A stretch of DNA of 8,506 nucleotides from an uncultured Lachnospiraceae bacterium (GCA_937891165.1 CALAEX010000182.1:1-8506); one strand, 5' to 3'; counted from the first letter of the stretch, positions 1-5,789 are shown. The notes: generated from the sequence alone by a model not told the origin. A program made the numbers and translations.

Positions 1-365
1 CATCCTGACTCCTCGTCGTTCACATCTGTCACGGGTTCGAAGCATTCGATTTCGCATGGCATATCATCTGGATAGTTTCGTCTGTGTTCAATATCCTCTG
101 TTTCTTCACCCAATCTTATGAATGAGTATGGTATGTCTTCTTCGTCAAATCTGTTCATCATTTTAATTACGTTTCTTACACTTGGATATGAGTCGTACCA
201 TTTGACATCTATCCATTCTATCTTATAGTTTCCTACTGGGGAGCAGTACACCTCCGAGTAACTTAGTGGTTTGTCCTCCCAATTTTCTATTGTATCATTA
301 AATCTTTTCATTAGTATCCAACCTTCAGTGGTTGTTTTTAAATAAACTAGTGAACGGTATCCCAT
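1..365 (-). CDS. Hypothetical phage protein of the 'MGYRS' type, C-terminus cut by window edge
   Basis: The first 121 residues of a protein that runs off the left edge of the window. It begins MGYRSLVYLK and has a Trp/Tyr-rich middle (WIDVKWYDSYPSV, about residues 51-63). An acidic stretch with the pattern YSFIRLGEETEDIE follows (about 80-93), then ECFEP near residue 110. From memory, small phage proteins beginning MGYRS and carrying a KWYD...Y.(F/Y)(I/M)R(I/L)GE pattern recur in Firmicutes phages with no known function; this is family recollection, not a search. The start is ATG at 365, preceded by a strong AGGAGG motif around 371-377. There is a 30-base gap from the stop of the Api92-like gene upstream, so it is probably co-transcribed. 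No membrane segment or signal peptide is visible. Confidence 0.8.
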   Translation of the reverse strand, partial: MGYRSLVYLKTTTEGWILMKRFNDTIENWEDKPLSYSEVYCSPVGNYKIEWIDVKWYDSYPSVRNVIKMMNRFDEEDIPYSFIRLGEETEDIEHRRNYPDDMPCEIECFEPVTDVNDEESG

Positions 366-395
366 TCTACATTCCTCCTTTTCTAATATTTATTA

Positions 396-920
396 TTAAT
401 ATGTACTCCAAAGCTCCTCTGAGAAAGTACCTGGGTCTATGATTGAAGATACATCTCTGGTGAACAAGTCTTCTTTTGAATGATATTGTAGCATCCCACA
501 GTTGCAACCATAGTCTTCGTCAGCGTATTTAAGCTCAAAGTCATATCCCAACAGGCGTAATCGCTTGATCACTTTCTCTGGGTATGACCAGGCTGTACTG
601 AACACAAATGTCAGGGTGCTGTCGTCCAGAATTGAATACTTATCATAGGCATTCCATTTAGTATCCCAGAATTCATTGCGCCATTTGTACCAATCGAACC
701 AGGGCTTATCGTCATACGTACGGACGTGTGAGTCCTTGTTCACTTTGTATTCATCTGGACATTCATCTTCCGTACGAGGCTCTGGTATGATTTTATTGAA
801 ATCTATCCAATAAGTTGAAGGTGTGTCTTCAGACTCGATAGCAATTGTGTTCACTATGAAGTCCATATCCTCCTTCTTTAGATTTTTAAATGTCAATACA
901 TTTTTTACATGGTTTGGCAT
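396..920 (-). CDS. Api92-like protein with ferredoxin-like fold (DUF1281 type)
   Basis: A 174-residue protein with the hallmarks of the Api92-like / DUF1281 family, which is common in phages and mobile elements. It starts MPNHVKNVLTF and then has IDFNKIIPEP (about residues 39-48). WYKWRNEFWDTKWNAYD (about 77-93) is the family's W..W....WGTKWNAY-like core. FVFSTAWSYPEKVIKRL (about 106-122) and a closing YADEDYGCNCG follow. In this family the C-terminal part is predicted to adopt a ferredoxin-like fold. The biochemical role is unknown; it is often found among accessory genes. The start ATG at 920 overlaps the upstream stop by one base (TAATG) and has a GGAGGAG site, so translational coupling is likely. 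The family assignment rests on motif recognition only. Confidence 0.87.
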   Translation of the reverse strand: MPNHVKNVLTFKNLKKEDMDFIVNTIAIESEDTPSTYWIDFNKIIPEPRTEDECPDEYKVNKDSHVRTYDDKPWFDWYKWRNEFWDTKWNAYDKYSILDDSTLTFVFSTAWSYPEKVIKRLRLLGYDFELKYADEDYGCNCGMLQYHSKEDLFTRDVSSIIDPGTFSEELWSTY

Positions 921-1069
921 TACTTATCTCCTCCTTGTAAATAGTCTATTGCTCTGCTTACGCTTTTGCATTTGTATTCTAGCTCGTCTTCTATCTTGTA
1001 TAGTATAAACAGTAATTCTTCTTTTGTGTTGTGAGTCAGCCTATCCAGCTGTTCATGTGTTAGTCGCAT
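920..1069 (-). CDS. Small hypothetical protein (49 aa)
   Basis: A short, mostly helical and charged protein: it starts MRLTHEQLDRL and ends AIDYLQGGDK. The frame stays open 20 codons further upstream to an ATG at 1129. I chose the ATG at 1069 because it has an ideal AAAGGAGGA site (GGAGG complement at 1078-1082) at the right distance, whereas the upstream ATG has none and would sit deep inside the preceding gene. The stop overlaps the start of the Api92-like gene by one base, and the start lies one base after the preceding stop, so the three genes form a tightly coupled set. I do not recognise the family. The MRLTHEQLDRLT..TKEELL pattern with amphipathic helices suggests a small helical partner protein. 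Confidence 0.75.
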   Translation of the reverse strand: MRLTHEQLDRLTHNTKEELLFILYKIEDELEYKCKSVSRAIDYLQGGDK

Positions 1070-1070
1070 C

Positions 1071-1292
1071 TTATTTTCCTCCTTTATATTTCTTAATAAT
1101 TTGTTGTGATTTGAATAATAGGTCTTCATAATCTCTTGCTTCTTGGGCTTGCTCCTGCTCGATTTCGTCGTCCATTAAGTCTATCTCTTCCTGAGAGTGA
1201 ACAGAGATGTCAGCAAATTCGCAATAACCAGTAAAGTAACTATCTGCCCAGGTTAATGTTCTTTCTAATATGTTCAATTCTTCTGGTGTCAT
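1071..1292 (-). CDS. Small acidic hypothetical protein (73 aa)
   Basis: A 73-residue acidic protein that I do not recognise. It opens MTPEELNILERTLTWADSYF. The middle is rich in Glu/Asp/Gln (EEIDLMDDEIEQEQAQEARDYEDLL, about residues 35-59 in two runs) and is probably one long helix. A basic tail, IIKKYKGGK, follows. The start ATG at 1292 has a GGAGGG site. The stop (1071-1073) is one base before the next start, and the ribosome binding site of the next gene lies inside this coding region. The 54-base gap to the zinc-knuckle gene upstream contains a short palindrome but no clear terminator, so it is probably part of the same transcript. Confidence 0.8.
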   Translation of the reverse strand: MTPEELNILERTLTWADSYFTGYCEFADISVHSQEEIDLMDDEIEQEQAQEARDYEDLLFKSQQIIKKYKGGK

Positions 1293-1314
1293 CTTAAATC
1301 CCTCCTTTCATTGC

Positions 1315-1325
1315 TCGTTTAACGA
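1315..1325. repeat. Short palindrome TCGTT-T-AACGA in the gap between two small genes
   Basis: A perfect 5-base inverted repeat around a single central base. It lies in the 54-base gap between the zinc-knuckle gene (stop at 1347) and the 73-residue gene (start at 1292). It is GC-richer than its surroundings and sits just upstream of the GGAGG site. There is no T-tract, so it is not a standard terminator. It could be a weak operator or chance. Confidence 0.3.
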
Positions 1326-1346
1326 ACATTTGTTTTGCGCATAGGT

Positions 1347-1541
1347 CTAGTGGCAATGCCCACAGTAATGATTACCAGTTTCTTCTTCATAGTAATCTAC
1401 TGTGTCAGTTATGATTTTACCACAGGTTGCACACATAGGTAAATCTTCTCCACACATCATACAGCATATAGTAGTATCATCTGTTGTAGGTGTAGTTTCA
1501 TCTATATCGCATGTACATCCACAATAATCACAAATTAACAT
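1347..1541 (-). CDS. Small Cys-rich tandem zinc-knuckle protein (64 aa)
   Basis: A 64-residue protein with 11 cysteines. They include four CxxC pairs, C4-C7, C27-C30, C37-C40 and C60-C63, plus C9, C11 and C26. The spacing fits two successive four-cysteine zinc sites: the first and second pairs, about 20 residues apart, then the third and fourth, also about 20 apart. Thr/Asp-rich (TTPTTDDTT) and acidic (DYYEEETGN) loops separate the pairs. This resembles tandem zinc ribbons or rubredoxin-like knuckles. Small proteins like this may bind nucleic acid or protein, but no role can be assigned. I chose the ATG at 1541 over an in-frame GTG at 1550 because that GTG is part of the GGAGGTG ribosome binding site. 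The upstream stop is directly before this site. Confidence 0.82.
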   Translation of the reverse strand: MLICDYCGCTCDIDETTPTTDDTTICCMMCGEDLPMCATCGKIITDTVDYYEEETGNHYCGHCH

Positions 1542-1554
1542 CTTGCTCACCTCC

Positions 1555-1962
1555 TTATATTTCTGGTATAACTCTTATACCGATGCAATTCCAGTCACTT
1601 GTAGTGTGGTTGTTTCTGTTTCTAATGAAATGATCAATTGCTGTCCAGTCTTTGTGTTCAGCTGTTGCCATCCAGTTATTCTTTTGTACTTTATGTATTT
1701 CGTACACCTCTGTTGTAAAGTTCTTTAGTAATACACTACGTTGTCCTTTAGGTAGAAGCATAGCGTCCTTGAAATATAACACGTAATAGTGTTCACTATC
1801 CTGGATTACTATCCTTCCTGATTGCATGTCGTCCCACACTTGTTGTGAGAAGCTAAATATTCTTTTAGCTACTCTTTTACCTTCGCTGTTCATACAGTTT
1901 AATTCTGCTAATCCTCTCCAACCTCTGTTTTTATTAATTGTAATTTCTTTAATTGTTTCCAT
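1555..1962 (-). CDS. Hypothetical protein (135 aa)
   Basis: An unrecognised 135-residue soluble protein with no membrane segment. The N-terminal half is basic and probably beta-rich (ETIKEITINKNRGWRGLAEL, then KRVAKRIFSFSQQVWDDM). A segment HYYVLYFKDAMLLPKGQ follows (about residues 58-74). The C-terminal part is rich in Trp, His and Asn, with a closing WNCIGIRVIPEI. The start ATG at 1962 has a GGAGGT site located just after the upstream stop. The stop TAA (1555-1557) immediately precedes the ribosome binding site of the zinc-knuckle gene. The mixed alpha/beta look would fit a small binding domain, but no motif supports a function. Confidence 0.82.
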   Translation of the reverse strand: METIKEITINKNRGWRGLAELNCMNSEGKRVAKRIFSFSQQVWDDMQSGRIVIQDSEHYYVLYFKDAMLLPKGQRSVLLKNFTTEVYEIHKVQKNNWMATAEHKDWTAIDHFIRNRNNHTTSDWNCIGIRVIPEI

Positions 1963-1977
1963 AATACATACCTCCTA

Positions 1978-2310
1978 TTAATCATAAGTCGCTAGACCTA
2001 GTAGTACATCTAGCGCATCTACCTCTTTTACATCCTTCTTCTGTTCAACTTTAGGTTTTGTAACTCTTATCGGTTTCTTCATAGGCATAGCTAACTTACT
2101 TATTCTGCTTGCTGTCTCATGTGTGATTTCTAAGTCCCAGCCTGCTTTAATTCGTAAGCTTCCATCGTCCTCTTTGAAAGTGTGTCCTGCTTCTTCCAGG
2201 ATGTTCAACATCTCTACAGAGATGCGACCTATTTCTAAGTCGCTTGCTTCCTCTGTATTCCTTAGTATAACTGTGCTGTTATTACCAGCGTCTTTTACTA
2301 GCTTATACAT
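1978..2310 (-). CDS. Hypothetical protein (110 aa) with basic C-terminal linker
   Basis: A 110-residue protein that I do not recognise. An apparently folded N-terminal part (MYKLVKDAGNNSTVILRNTE, then a helix around EMLNILEEAGHTF) is followed by a Lys/Pro-rich linker (PMKKPIRVTKPKVEQKKD, about residues 76-93). It ends in a short hydrophobic/acidic segment, ALDVLLGLATYD, that could be a peptide docking motif. I chose the second ATG (2310) because the first (2316) is only one base from the GGAGG site, while 2310 is at seven bases. It lies directly downstream of the AAA+/VWA pair in the same transcript, so a role alongside that pair is possible but unproven. Confidence 0.8.
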   Translation of the reverse strand: MYKLVKDAGNNSTVILRNTEEASDLEIGRISVEMLNILEEAGHTFKEDDGSLRIKAGWDLEITHETASRISKLAMPMKKPIRVTKPKVEQKKDVKEVDALDVLLGLATYD

Positions 2311-2323
2311 ATACATACCTCCT

Positions 2324-3730
2324 TTATATATCTAGTATTTGAATTTTAGGGTTTATCTTTTGTACTGTTTCTAGCCACTCCTTATTTGGTCCTACCAGTA
2401 ATGTTCTCTTTAGTTGCTTAATCATATCTTTGCTCCAGCTCACGCGTCCTCCACCATCAGTAATTCCGATCGGAGTGTATCCTTGCTGTTCGGCTTTCCA
2501 GCATAACTCAATAGTTCTGTCGCCGTCGTCATCATATCCACTGCTAGCGTATATTCTCATAAAGTCCTGGAAAGTTCCTTTGTGGTAGTCATAGCTTCTG
2601 CCTTCGGGGTCTCTTGTTGCTCCAGTATTATTCCATCCAGAAAACCATGTTGTAGGAGTTTGCATTGCTTGAGGAATACTTTTTGATATAATATCTTTGA
2701 AGGTATCCATTTCTCTACCCATACTACCACTTGCATCGAAGCATAAGTAAAGTAATGTTTTACCTGGCTGGCTACCTTTAATTAGTATATCCCCACCTGT
2801 GTAAACTGAACTTGGCATTGCATAAGTTCTGCGTCTTGTAGATGTAGCAAGTCCGTTCAAAGTTTCAGTTAACTTACCTAATTTGAATTTGGTACGTTTC
2901 AATCTTTCAATCTGTCTTACATAGGCGTTGCTTTCGTCTTTGTCTATGAATTCTTTTTCGTCTCTGTTCTCTAGTTTACTCCAGTCGGCTTCTTCATGTC
3001 TTGGCTCTGGCTTTGGTGCATCCATAACCTCTGGCGCTTTATCTTCTTTTGCTTCTGGTGTTTTACTTTTTCCAGGAGTTTCTTTGCTGTCGTCATGTCC
3101 TTTTTCTTCTGGTGTTTCTTCTGTTTCTTTCTTTGTTTCCTCATCTTCTTTGTGTTCACTTTCCTTAGTTGTACCAGGCGTACCATCGACAGTTGCCTTC
3201 TTTGTTTCTTCTGTTGTTTCTTCTGGTTCGCCTTCCCCTTCGCCTGCTTCGTCCTCTGGCTTCTTGTGTTCAGCATATTCACTTAGCATTTCTTCTAGTG
3301 TAAAGGTTTCAAATGTATAACCTAGTGAGTTTCTGTCTCTCATTTGCGCCAGGTTTTTCTCTGCTGTCTCTACTAACTCTGGAAACATCCTACTCAAACT
3401 GTCATGTACTAAGATGTCCATGATAATGTTTACCTCTTGTTTAGTTACTGAAAACTTATCCTCTGTTTCTTTTTCGCTTAACTCCTCTAAGTATTTGAAA
3501 AATCTGTTGTGATGTCTAAGCTCTACATGATATCGTTCATGCCATAGTAGCCACTTTAACATGCCTGTATTGTAATCTGGTAGTATATCATATAGGTTAT
3601 CATCTGTATTTATGAATACTCTTTCGCCATCTGTATAGGCAACTGCTTTGCCTATATCAGTGACTAATGCTTGCTCTAGCATGATGGCTGTTTCTACATC
3701 ACGCTCTTTTTCACTTAGAAAAACGTTCAT
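2324..3730 (-). CDS. Metallopeptidase-like / VWA-like protein (DUF2201 type), partner of the AAA+ ATPase
   Basis: A 468-residue protein with three parts. (1) Residues 1-155 resemble the putative metallopeptidase domain found before VWA-like domains (DUF2201_N). HERYH at 64-68 fits HExxH, with H73/H74 as further possible ligands, and NIIMDILVHDSL (101-112) fits the family's N.A.D..(V/I)N helix. (2) Residues 156-250 are a low-complexity Glu/Lys/Thr/Pro linker. (3) From about residue 255 a basic region (RRRTYAMPSS, 299-308) leads into a VWA-like domain with the metal-binding motif DASGSMG at 332-338. A possible MIDAS Thr is T406 in an Asp-rich loop (DDDGDRT), and the third site is ITDG at 423-426. 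VWA proteins of this type bind partners in concert with MoxR ATPases. The gene follows the ATPase by one base. An in-frame ATG at 3739 abuts the GGGGG site, so I prefer 3730. Confidence 0.9.
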   Translation of the reverse strand: MNVFLSEKERDVETAIMLEQALVTDIGKAVAYTDGERVFINTDDNLYDILPDYNTGMLKWLLWHERYHVELRHHNRFFKYLEELSEKETEDKFSVTKQEVNIIMDILVHDSLSRMFPELVETAEKNLAQMRDRNSLGYTFETFTLEEMLSEYAEHKKPEDEAGEGEGEPEETTEETKKATVDGTPGTTKESEHKEDEETKKETEETPEEKGHDDSKETPGKSKTPEAKEDKAPEVMDAPKPEPRHEEADWSKLENRDEKEFIDKDESNAYVRQIERLKRTKFKLGKLTETLNGLATSTRRRTYAMPSSVYTGGDILIKGSQPGKTLLYLCFDASGSMGREMDTFKDIISKSIPQAMQTPTTWFSGWNNTGATRDPEGRSYDYHKGTFQDFMRIYASSGYDDDGDRTIELCWKAEQQGYTPIGITDGGGRVSWSKDMIKQLKRTLLVGPNKEWLETVQKINPKIQILDI

Positions 3731-3731
3731 A

Positions 3732-4799
3732 CTATTCATCCCCCTTTGTTATTCCAGCTATTTCTTCAGCTGATAAAAACTCCTCAAACTTACTTAGTAA
3801 TTCGGCTTCACTTGTCACAGTTTCAGCGCCAAATACTACCTCTCCGTTTTCTTTAAATCTGTTGTATATAGTTCTAGCGTTCTTTAGCATATCTGCTGGG
3901 TCCAGGCTTCTTATTCCCTTTTGTATATCGTATATCTTAGCAGCAAGGGCTGCGCCTAACTTAGCTTCTAAAAACATCCCGTCATGTTCATAGTGTAATA
4001 CGTCCAAAGCTAAGTCCACATCTCTTGGGGCTACATTAGCATCCAGCATAGCTTTGATATACTTAACTACTTGAGGAATATTTTTCCATTTCTTCTTTAG
4101 ATATTCAGTTGCATCTTTTTTATCTGGTTGTAACTCAAACACAAAGAAACGATTAAGTAATGGTGTAGGTAATTCAGTTAAGTAAACTGTTCCATCTCTA
4201 CCATCTGCCAGGTTACCACATGCAACGATTTGACATTTACTTAATCTGTGACCAGCCCATCTTCTCATCTCTGGGTTAGGATGAGTGATAGCATATAGAG
4301 TGTTCAAGCTTTCTGGGTTACCTTGATTAATCTCATCAAAGAATAATATCCAGCCTTCCCCTTCACAGTCTAAGAATTCTTGCAACTCTACATCTAGCAT
4401 CCTTCTGTAGTACGTTTCTTCTTCGCCATCTTCTTTTATAAGTTCATCAAGTTTAATCGTACAAGTTTTTAATAGTCCACATAGTTGCTTAATTATATCT
4501 GCGTCATTAGTCTTTAGTATTAAGTCCTCAATCTTACTTATACGTTTCTTTAGTTCGTCAATATCTTTTGAATAGTCCTTAATACGTTTGTCCTTAATTC
4601 TTATAACTGCTGGAATACCTGCGATGCTTTCTGGTAATTGTCCTGCCATATCTACATAAGCAATTCTTAGTTCATAGTCTCTGGCGTACCCTTCTACTGT
4701 CGCTGTCTTTCCCCATCCACTTGGTCCAAGTACAAGCATGTTCCTTTTTGTAGATAGTCCGTTATAAAACTGACTATTAGTAATTTTGATGTAGTCCAT
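3732..4799 (-). CDS. MoxR-type AAA+ ATPase
   Basis: A 355-residue AAA+ ATPase. Walker A is GPSGWGKT at residues 25-32. AGQLPESIAGIP (52-63) is typical of the MoxR group. Walker B is ILFFDE at 151-156, followed by INQGNPESLNTLYAITHP. Sensor 1 lies in IVACGNLADG, with N196, and a likely arginine finger is R217 in PLLNRFF. A C-terminal helical lid follows. Between GIP and Walker B there is an extra charged helical stretch (about 66-135), longer than usual and probably coiled coil. MoxR ATPases use ATP to remodel protein complexes with VWA partners; the VWA protein encoded one base downstream is the obvious partner. I chose the ATG at 4799 because AAGGAG lies at the right distance. An upstream ATG at 4814 overlaps that site. 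A promoter with a 5' stem-loop lies directly upstream. Confidence 0.93.
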   Translation of the reverse strand: MDYIKITNSQFYNGLSTKRNMLVLGPSGWGKTATVEGYARDYELRIAYVDMAGQLPESIAGIPAVIRIKDKRIKDYSKDIDELKKRISKIEDLILKTNDADIIKQLCGLLKTCTIKLDELIKEDGEEETYYRRMLDVELQEFLDCEGEGWILFFDEINQGNPESLNTLYAITHPNPEMRRWAGHRLSKCQIVACGNLADGRDGTVYLTELPTPLLNRFFVFELQPDKKDATEYLKKKWKNIPQVVKYIKAMLDANVAPRDVDLALDVLHYEHDGMFLEAKLGAALAAKIYDIQKGIRSLDPADMLKNARTIYNRFKENGEVVFGAETVTSEAELLSKFEEFLSAEEIAGITKGDE

Positions 4800-4814
4800 A
4801 ACTACTCCTTTCAT

Positions 4815-4856
4815 AACACGCTGGGTTAAATTTAGCTATTAGCTAGTCCAGGTGTT
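4815..4856 (-). promoter_or_regulatory. Stem-loop in the 5' leader of the ATPase transcript
   Basis: AACAC+CTGG (4856-4848, minus strand) pairs with CCAG+GTGTT (4824-4815), giving nine base pairs with one bulged C and a 23-base loop. The loop holds two TAGCTA palindromes (4833-4838 and 4840-4845). The predicted transcription start, about seven bases after the -10 box, is only a few bases before the stem. The RNA would therefore begin almost at the hairpin and open just before the AAGGAG site. This could stabilise the mRNA or serve as a binding site. Confidence 0.55.
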
Positions 4857-4865
4857 CACTTTCTT

Positions 4866-4894
4866 ATTATACTACGATTTTAGTTATAAGTCAA
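4866..4894 (-). promoter_or_regulatory. Near-consensus SigA-type promoter for the AAA+/VWA genes
   Basis: On the minus strand TTGACT (4894-4889), a 17-base spacer and TATAAT (4871-4866) match the vegetative promoter in 11 of 12 positions. It lies about 65 bases upstream of the ATPase start, pointing to it. This implies that the ATPase, the VWA protein and genes further left can be transcribed independently of the main leftward promoter near 7465. Confidence 0.8.
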
Positions 4895-4937
4895 TAGTAT
4901 AACATAACTTTTGTATTTTTTTTTATTCTTCTGTGTT

Positions 4938-4981
4938 ACAAGCTTATTGTTTAGACTGATTACAGCTTGTTTTTACAGTCT
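4938..4981. repeat. Two interleaved inverted repeats (pseudoknot-like geometry)
   Basis: ACAAGCT (4938-4944) pairs with AGCTTGT (4964-4970), and AGACTG (4953-4958) pairs with CAGTCT (4976-4981). The two dyads are interleaved, so as RNA both can form only as an H-type pseudoknot with connectors of 8, 5 and 5 bases. They lie between the degenerate ATPase frame and the promoter of the intact one. On the plus strand the first dyad is followed by T5, which is weak support for a terminator. Confidence 0.45.
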
Positions 4982-5022
4982 TGGAGGGTGGGTTGCTCAC
5001 GCCTCTATGGTGTTGAGTGTTA

Positions 5023-5193
5023 CTATATTGATTTTCTTTTTGGATGTGTTAGTTCATATAGTTCATTTAATACATTTGGGTAAGGTAACTCGTCTAACAT
5101 AGATGGTCCACCTATTCCACTTGGTCCAAATATTATCATTTTATCTTTTGTTTTTATGAATTCCATGAATTCGTTTGAATTAATATGTTTCAT
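5023..5193 (-). pseudogene. Internally deleted remnant of a second MoxR-type ATPase (56 codons)
   Basis: A short open frame with a perfect ribosome binding site (AAGGAGG) and ATG at 5193. It starts MKHINSNEFMEF and continues MIIFGPSGIGG, which lines up with the intact ATPase (YIKITNSQFYNG, then MLVLGPSGWGKT). The Walker A lysine and Thr/Ser are replaced (GG-P). After only a few residues comes MLDELPYPNVLNELYELTHP, which lines up with FFDEINQGNPESLNTLYAITHP after Walker B. Everything between Walker A and Walker B is missing in frame, and the frame ends at a TAG shortly after THP. Past the stop, a shifted frame reads KINIVTLNT, possibly the old sensor-1 strand (weak). It follows the coiled-coil gene by 12 bases. 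It may be a decayed duplicate or, less likely, a short peptide kept for a purpose. Confidence 0.72.
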
Positions 5194-5205
5194 TATAAAA
5201 CCTCC

Positions 5206-5760
5206 TTATCCTATTATTCTTGCGACTAAGTCCAGGTAGTCAAACATTCTGTTGTAGCCTGTTTTATATGGCGTAATGTCGCCTCCACCTTTTATTTCTT
5301 TCTTGTGTGTTACGCCCCATATCTGTCTTGATCTCATGCAAAGTACGTTTTCTATTTCTATTAGTAGATCTTTGTCCTCATCTGTTATCTCATATATGCT
5401 GTTCTTTGGTAAAGCTTCCAGTTGCTCACACTTAGCTGTTAAGTTTTTGATTTGTTTTTCCAGTTTAAGAGTTGTGTGTTTCAATTCTGCAATATGGGTT
5501 TTCGCTTTACGATAGTTATCTACCAGGTTGTGTTTGAATTCTGTTCTTACTTTCCTCATCATTGTTTCTACATGTCTCATAGTAACTTTTGCTTTGGTAG
5601 CTTTTTTGATGGCTTCTTTTACTGCTTGTTTAAAGTCATCATCATTGTCAATTATTTTTCCAGCCCAAAGGATTTCCCCATCCTCTACTAATGCTGTATA
5701 ACATCTCTTAAGTTTTTCTAATAATTCTTCCTTTGTAAAGTTTTTGATTGTCTTTTTCAT
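5206..5760 (-). CDS. Coiled-coil hypothetical protein (184 aa)
   Basis: An unrecognised 184-residue protein. The N-terminal part (1-57) is helical, with FTKEELLEKLKRCYTAL and then a basic KEAIKKATKAK stretch. Residues 60-118 are a long charged helix with regular Leu/Ile spacing (AELKHTTLKLEKQIKNL at 91-107), probably a coiled coil. The C-terminal 64 residues contain IYEITDEDKDLLIEIENVL, then a Gly-rich turn (KGGGD, 157-161) and the closing YLDLVARIIG. The layout suggests an oligomeric scaffold or adaptor. The start ATG at 5760 has a GGGAGGAA site. The stop is joined to the ribosome binding site of the degenerate ATPase frame, so this gene and the ATPase copy were once one operon. That makes it a candidate former partner of the ATPase system, by context only. 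Confidence 0.82.
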   Translation of the reverse strand: MKKTIKNFTKEELLEKLKRCYTALVEDGEILWAGKIIDNDDDFKQAVKEAIKKATKAKVTMRHVETMMRKVRTEFKHNLVDNYRKAKTHIAELKHTTLKLEKQIKNLTAKCEQLEALPKNSIYEITDEDKDLLIEIENVLCMRSRQIWGVTHKKEIKGGGDITPYKTGYNRMFDYLDLVARIIG

Positions 5761-5789
5761 AGTTTAATTCCTCCCTATTATTTAATTAT

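Noticed and set aside
823..1008. Plus-strand 61-codon frame over the Api92-like gene
   Set aside because: It has no ribosome binding site, is antisense to a recognised gene, and has the Phe/Leu/Ser/Cys-rich composition of a shadow frame.
1070..1129. A longer N-terminus for the 49-residue protein, starting at 1129
   Set aside because: The upstream ATG has no ribosome binding site and lies within the previous gene, while the inner ATG at 1069 has an ideal one.
2928..3320. Long Ser-rich plus-strand frame and two further frames (2971-3282 minus, 2996-3286 plus) over the VWA gene
   Set aside because: They are by-products of the low-complexity Glu/Lys/Thr linker codons in the real gene; they lack ribosome binding sites and their composition is unnatural.
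4938..4974. Rho-independent terminator on the plus strand (7-pair stem, then T5)
   Set aside because: The loop is 19 bases long, the stem is weak, and no plus-strand gene lies upstream, so I list it only as an inverted repeat.
4911..5102. Plus-strand frame with hydrophobic stretches, looking like a small membrane protein
   Set aside because: It is antisense to the degenerate ATPase and a T-rich intergenic region, has no ribosome binding site, and Phe/Leu runs arise from T-rich DNA.
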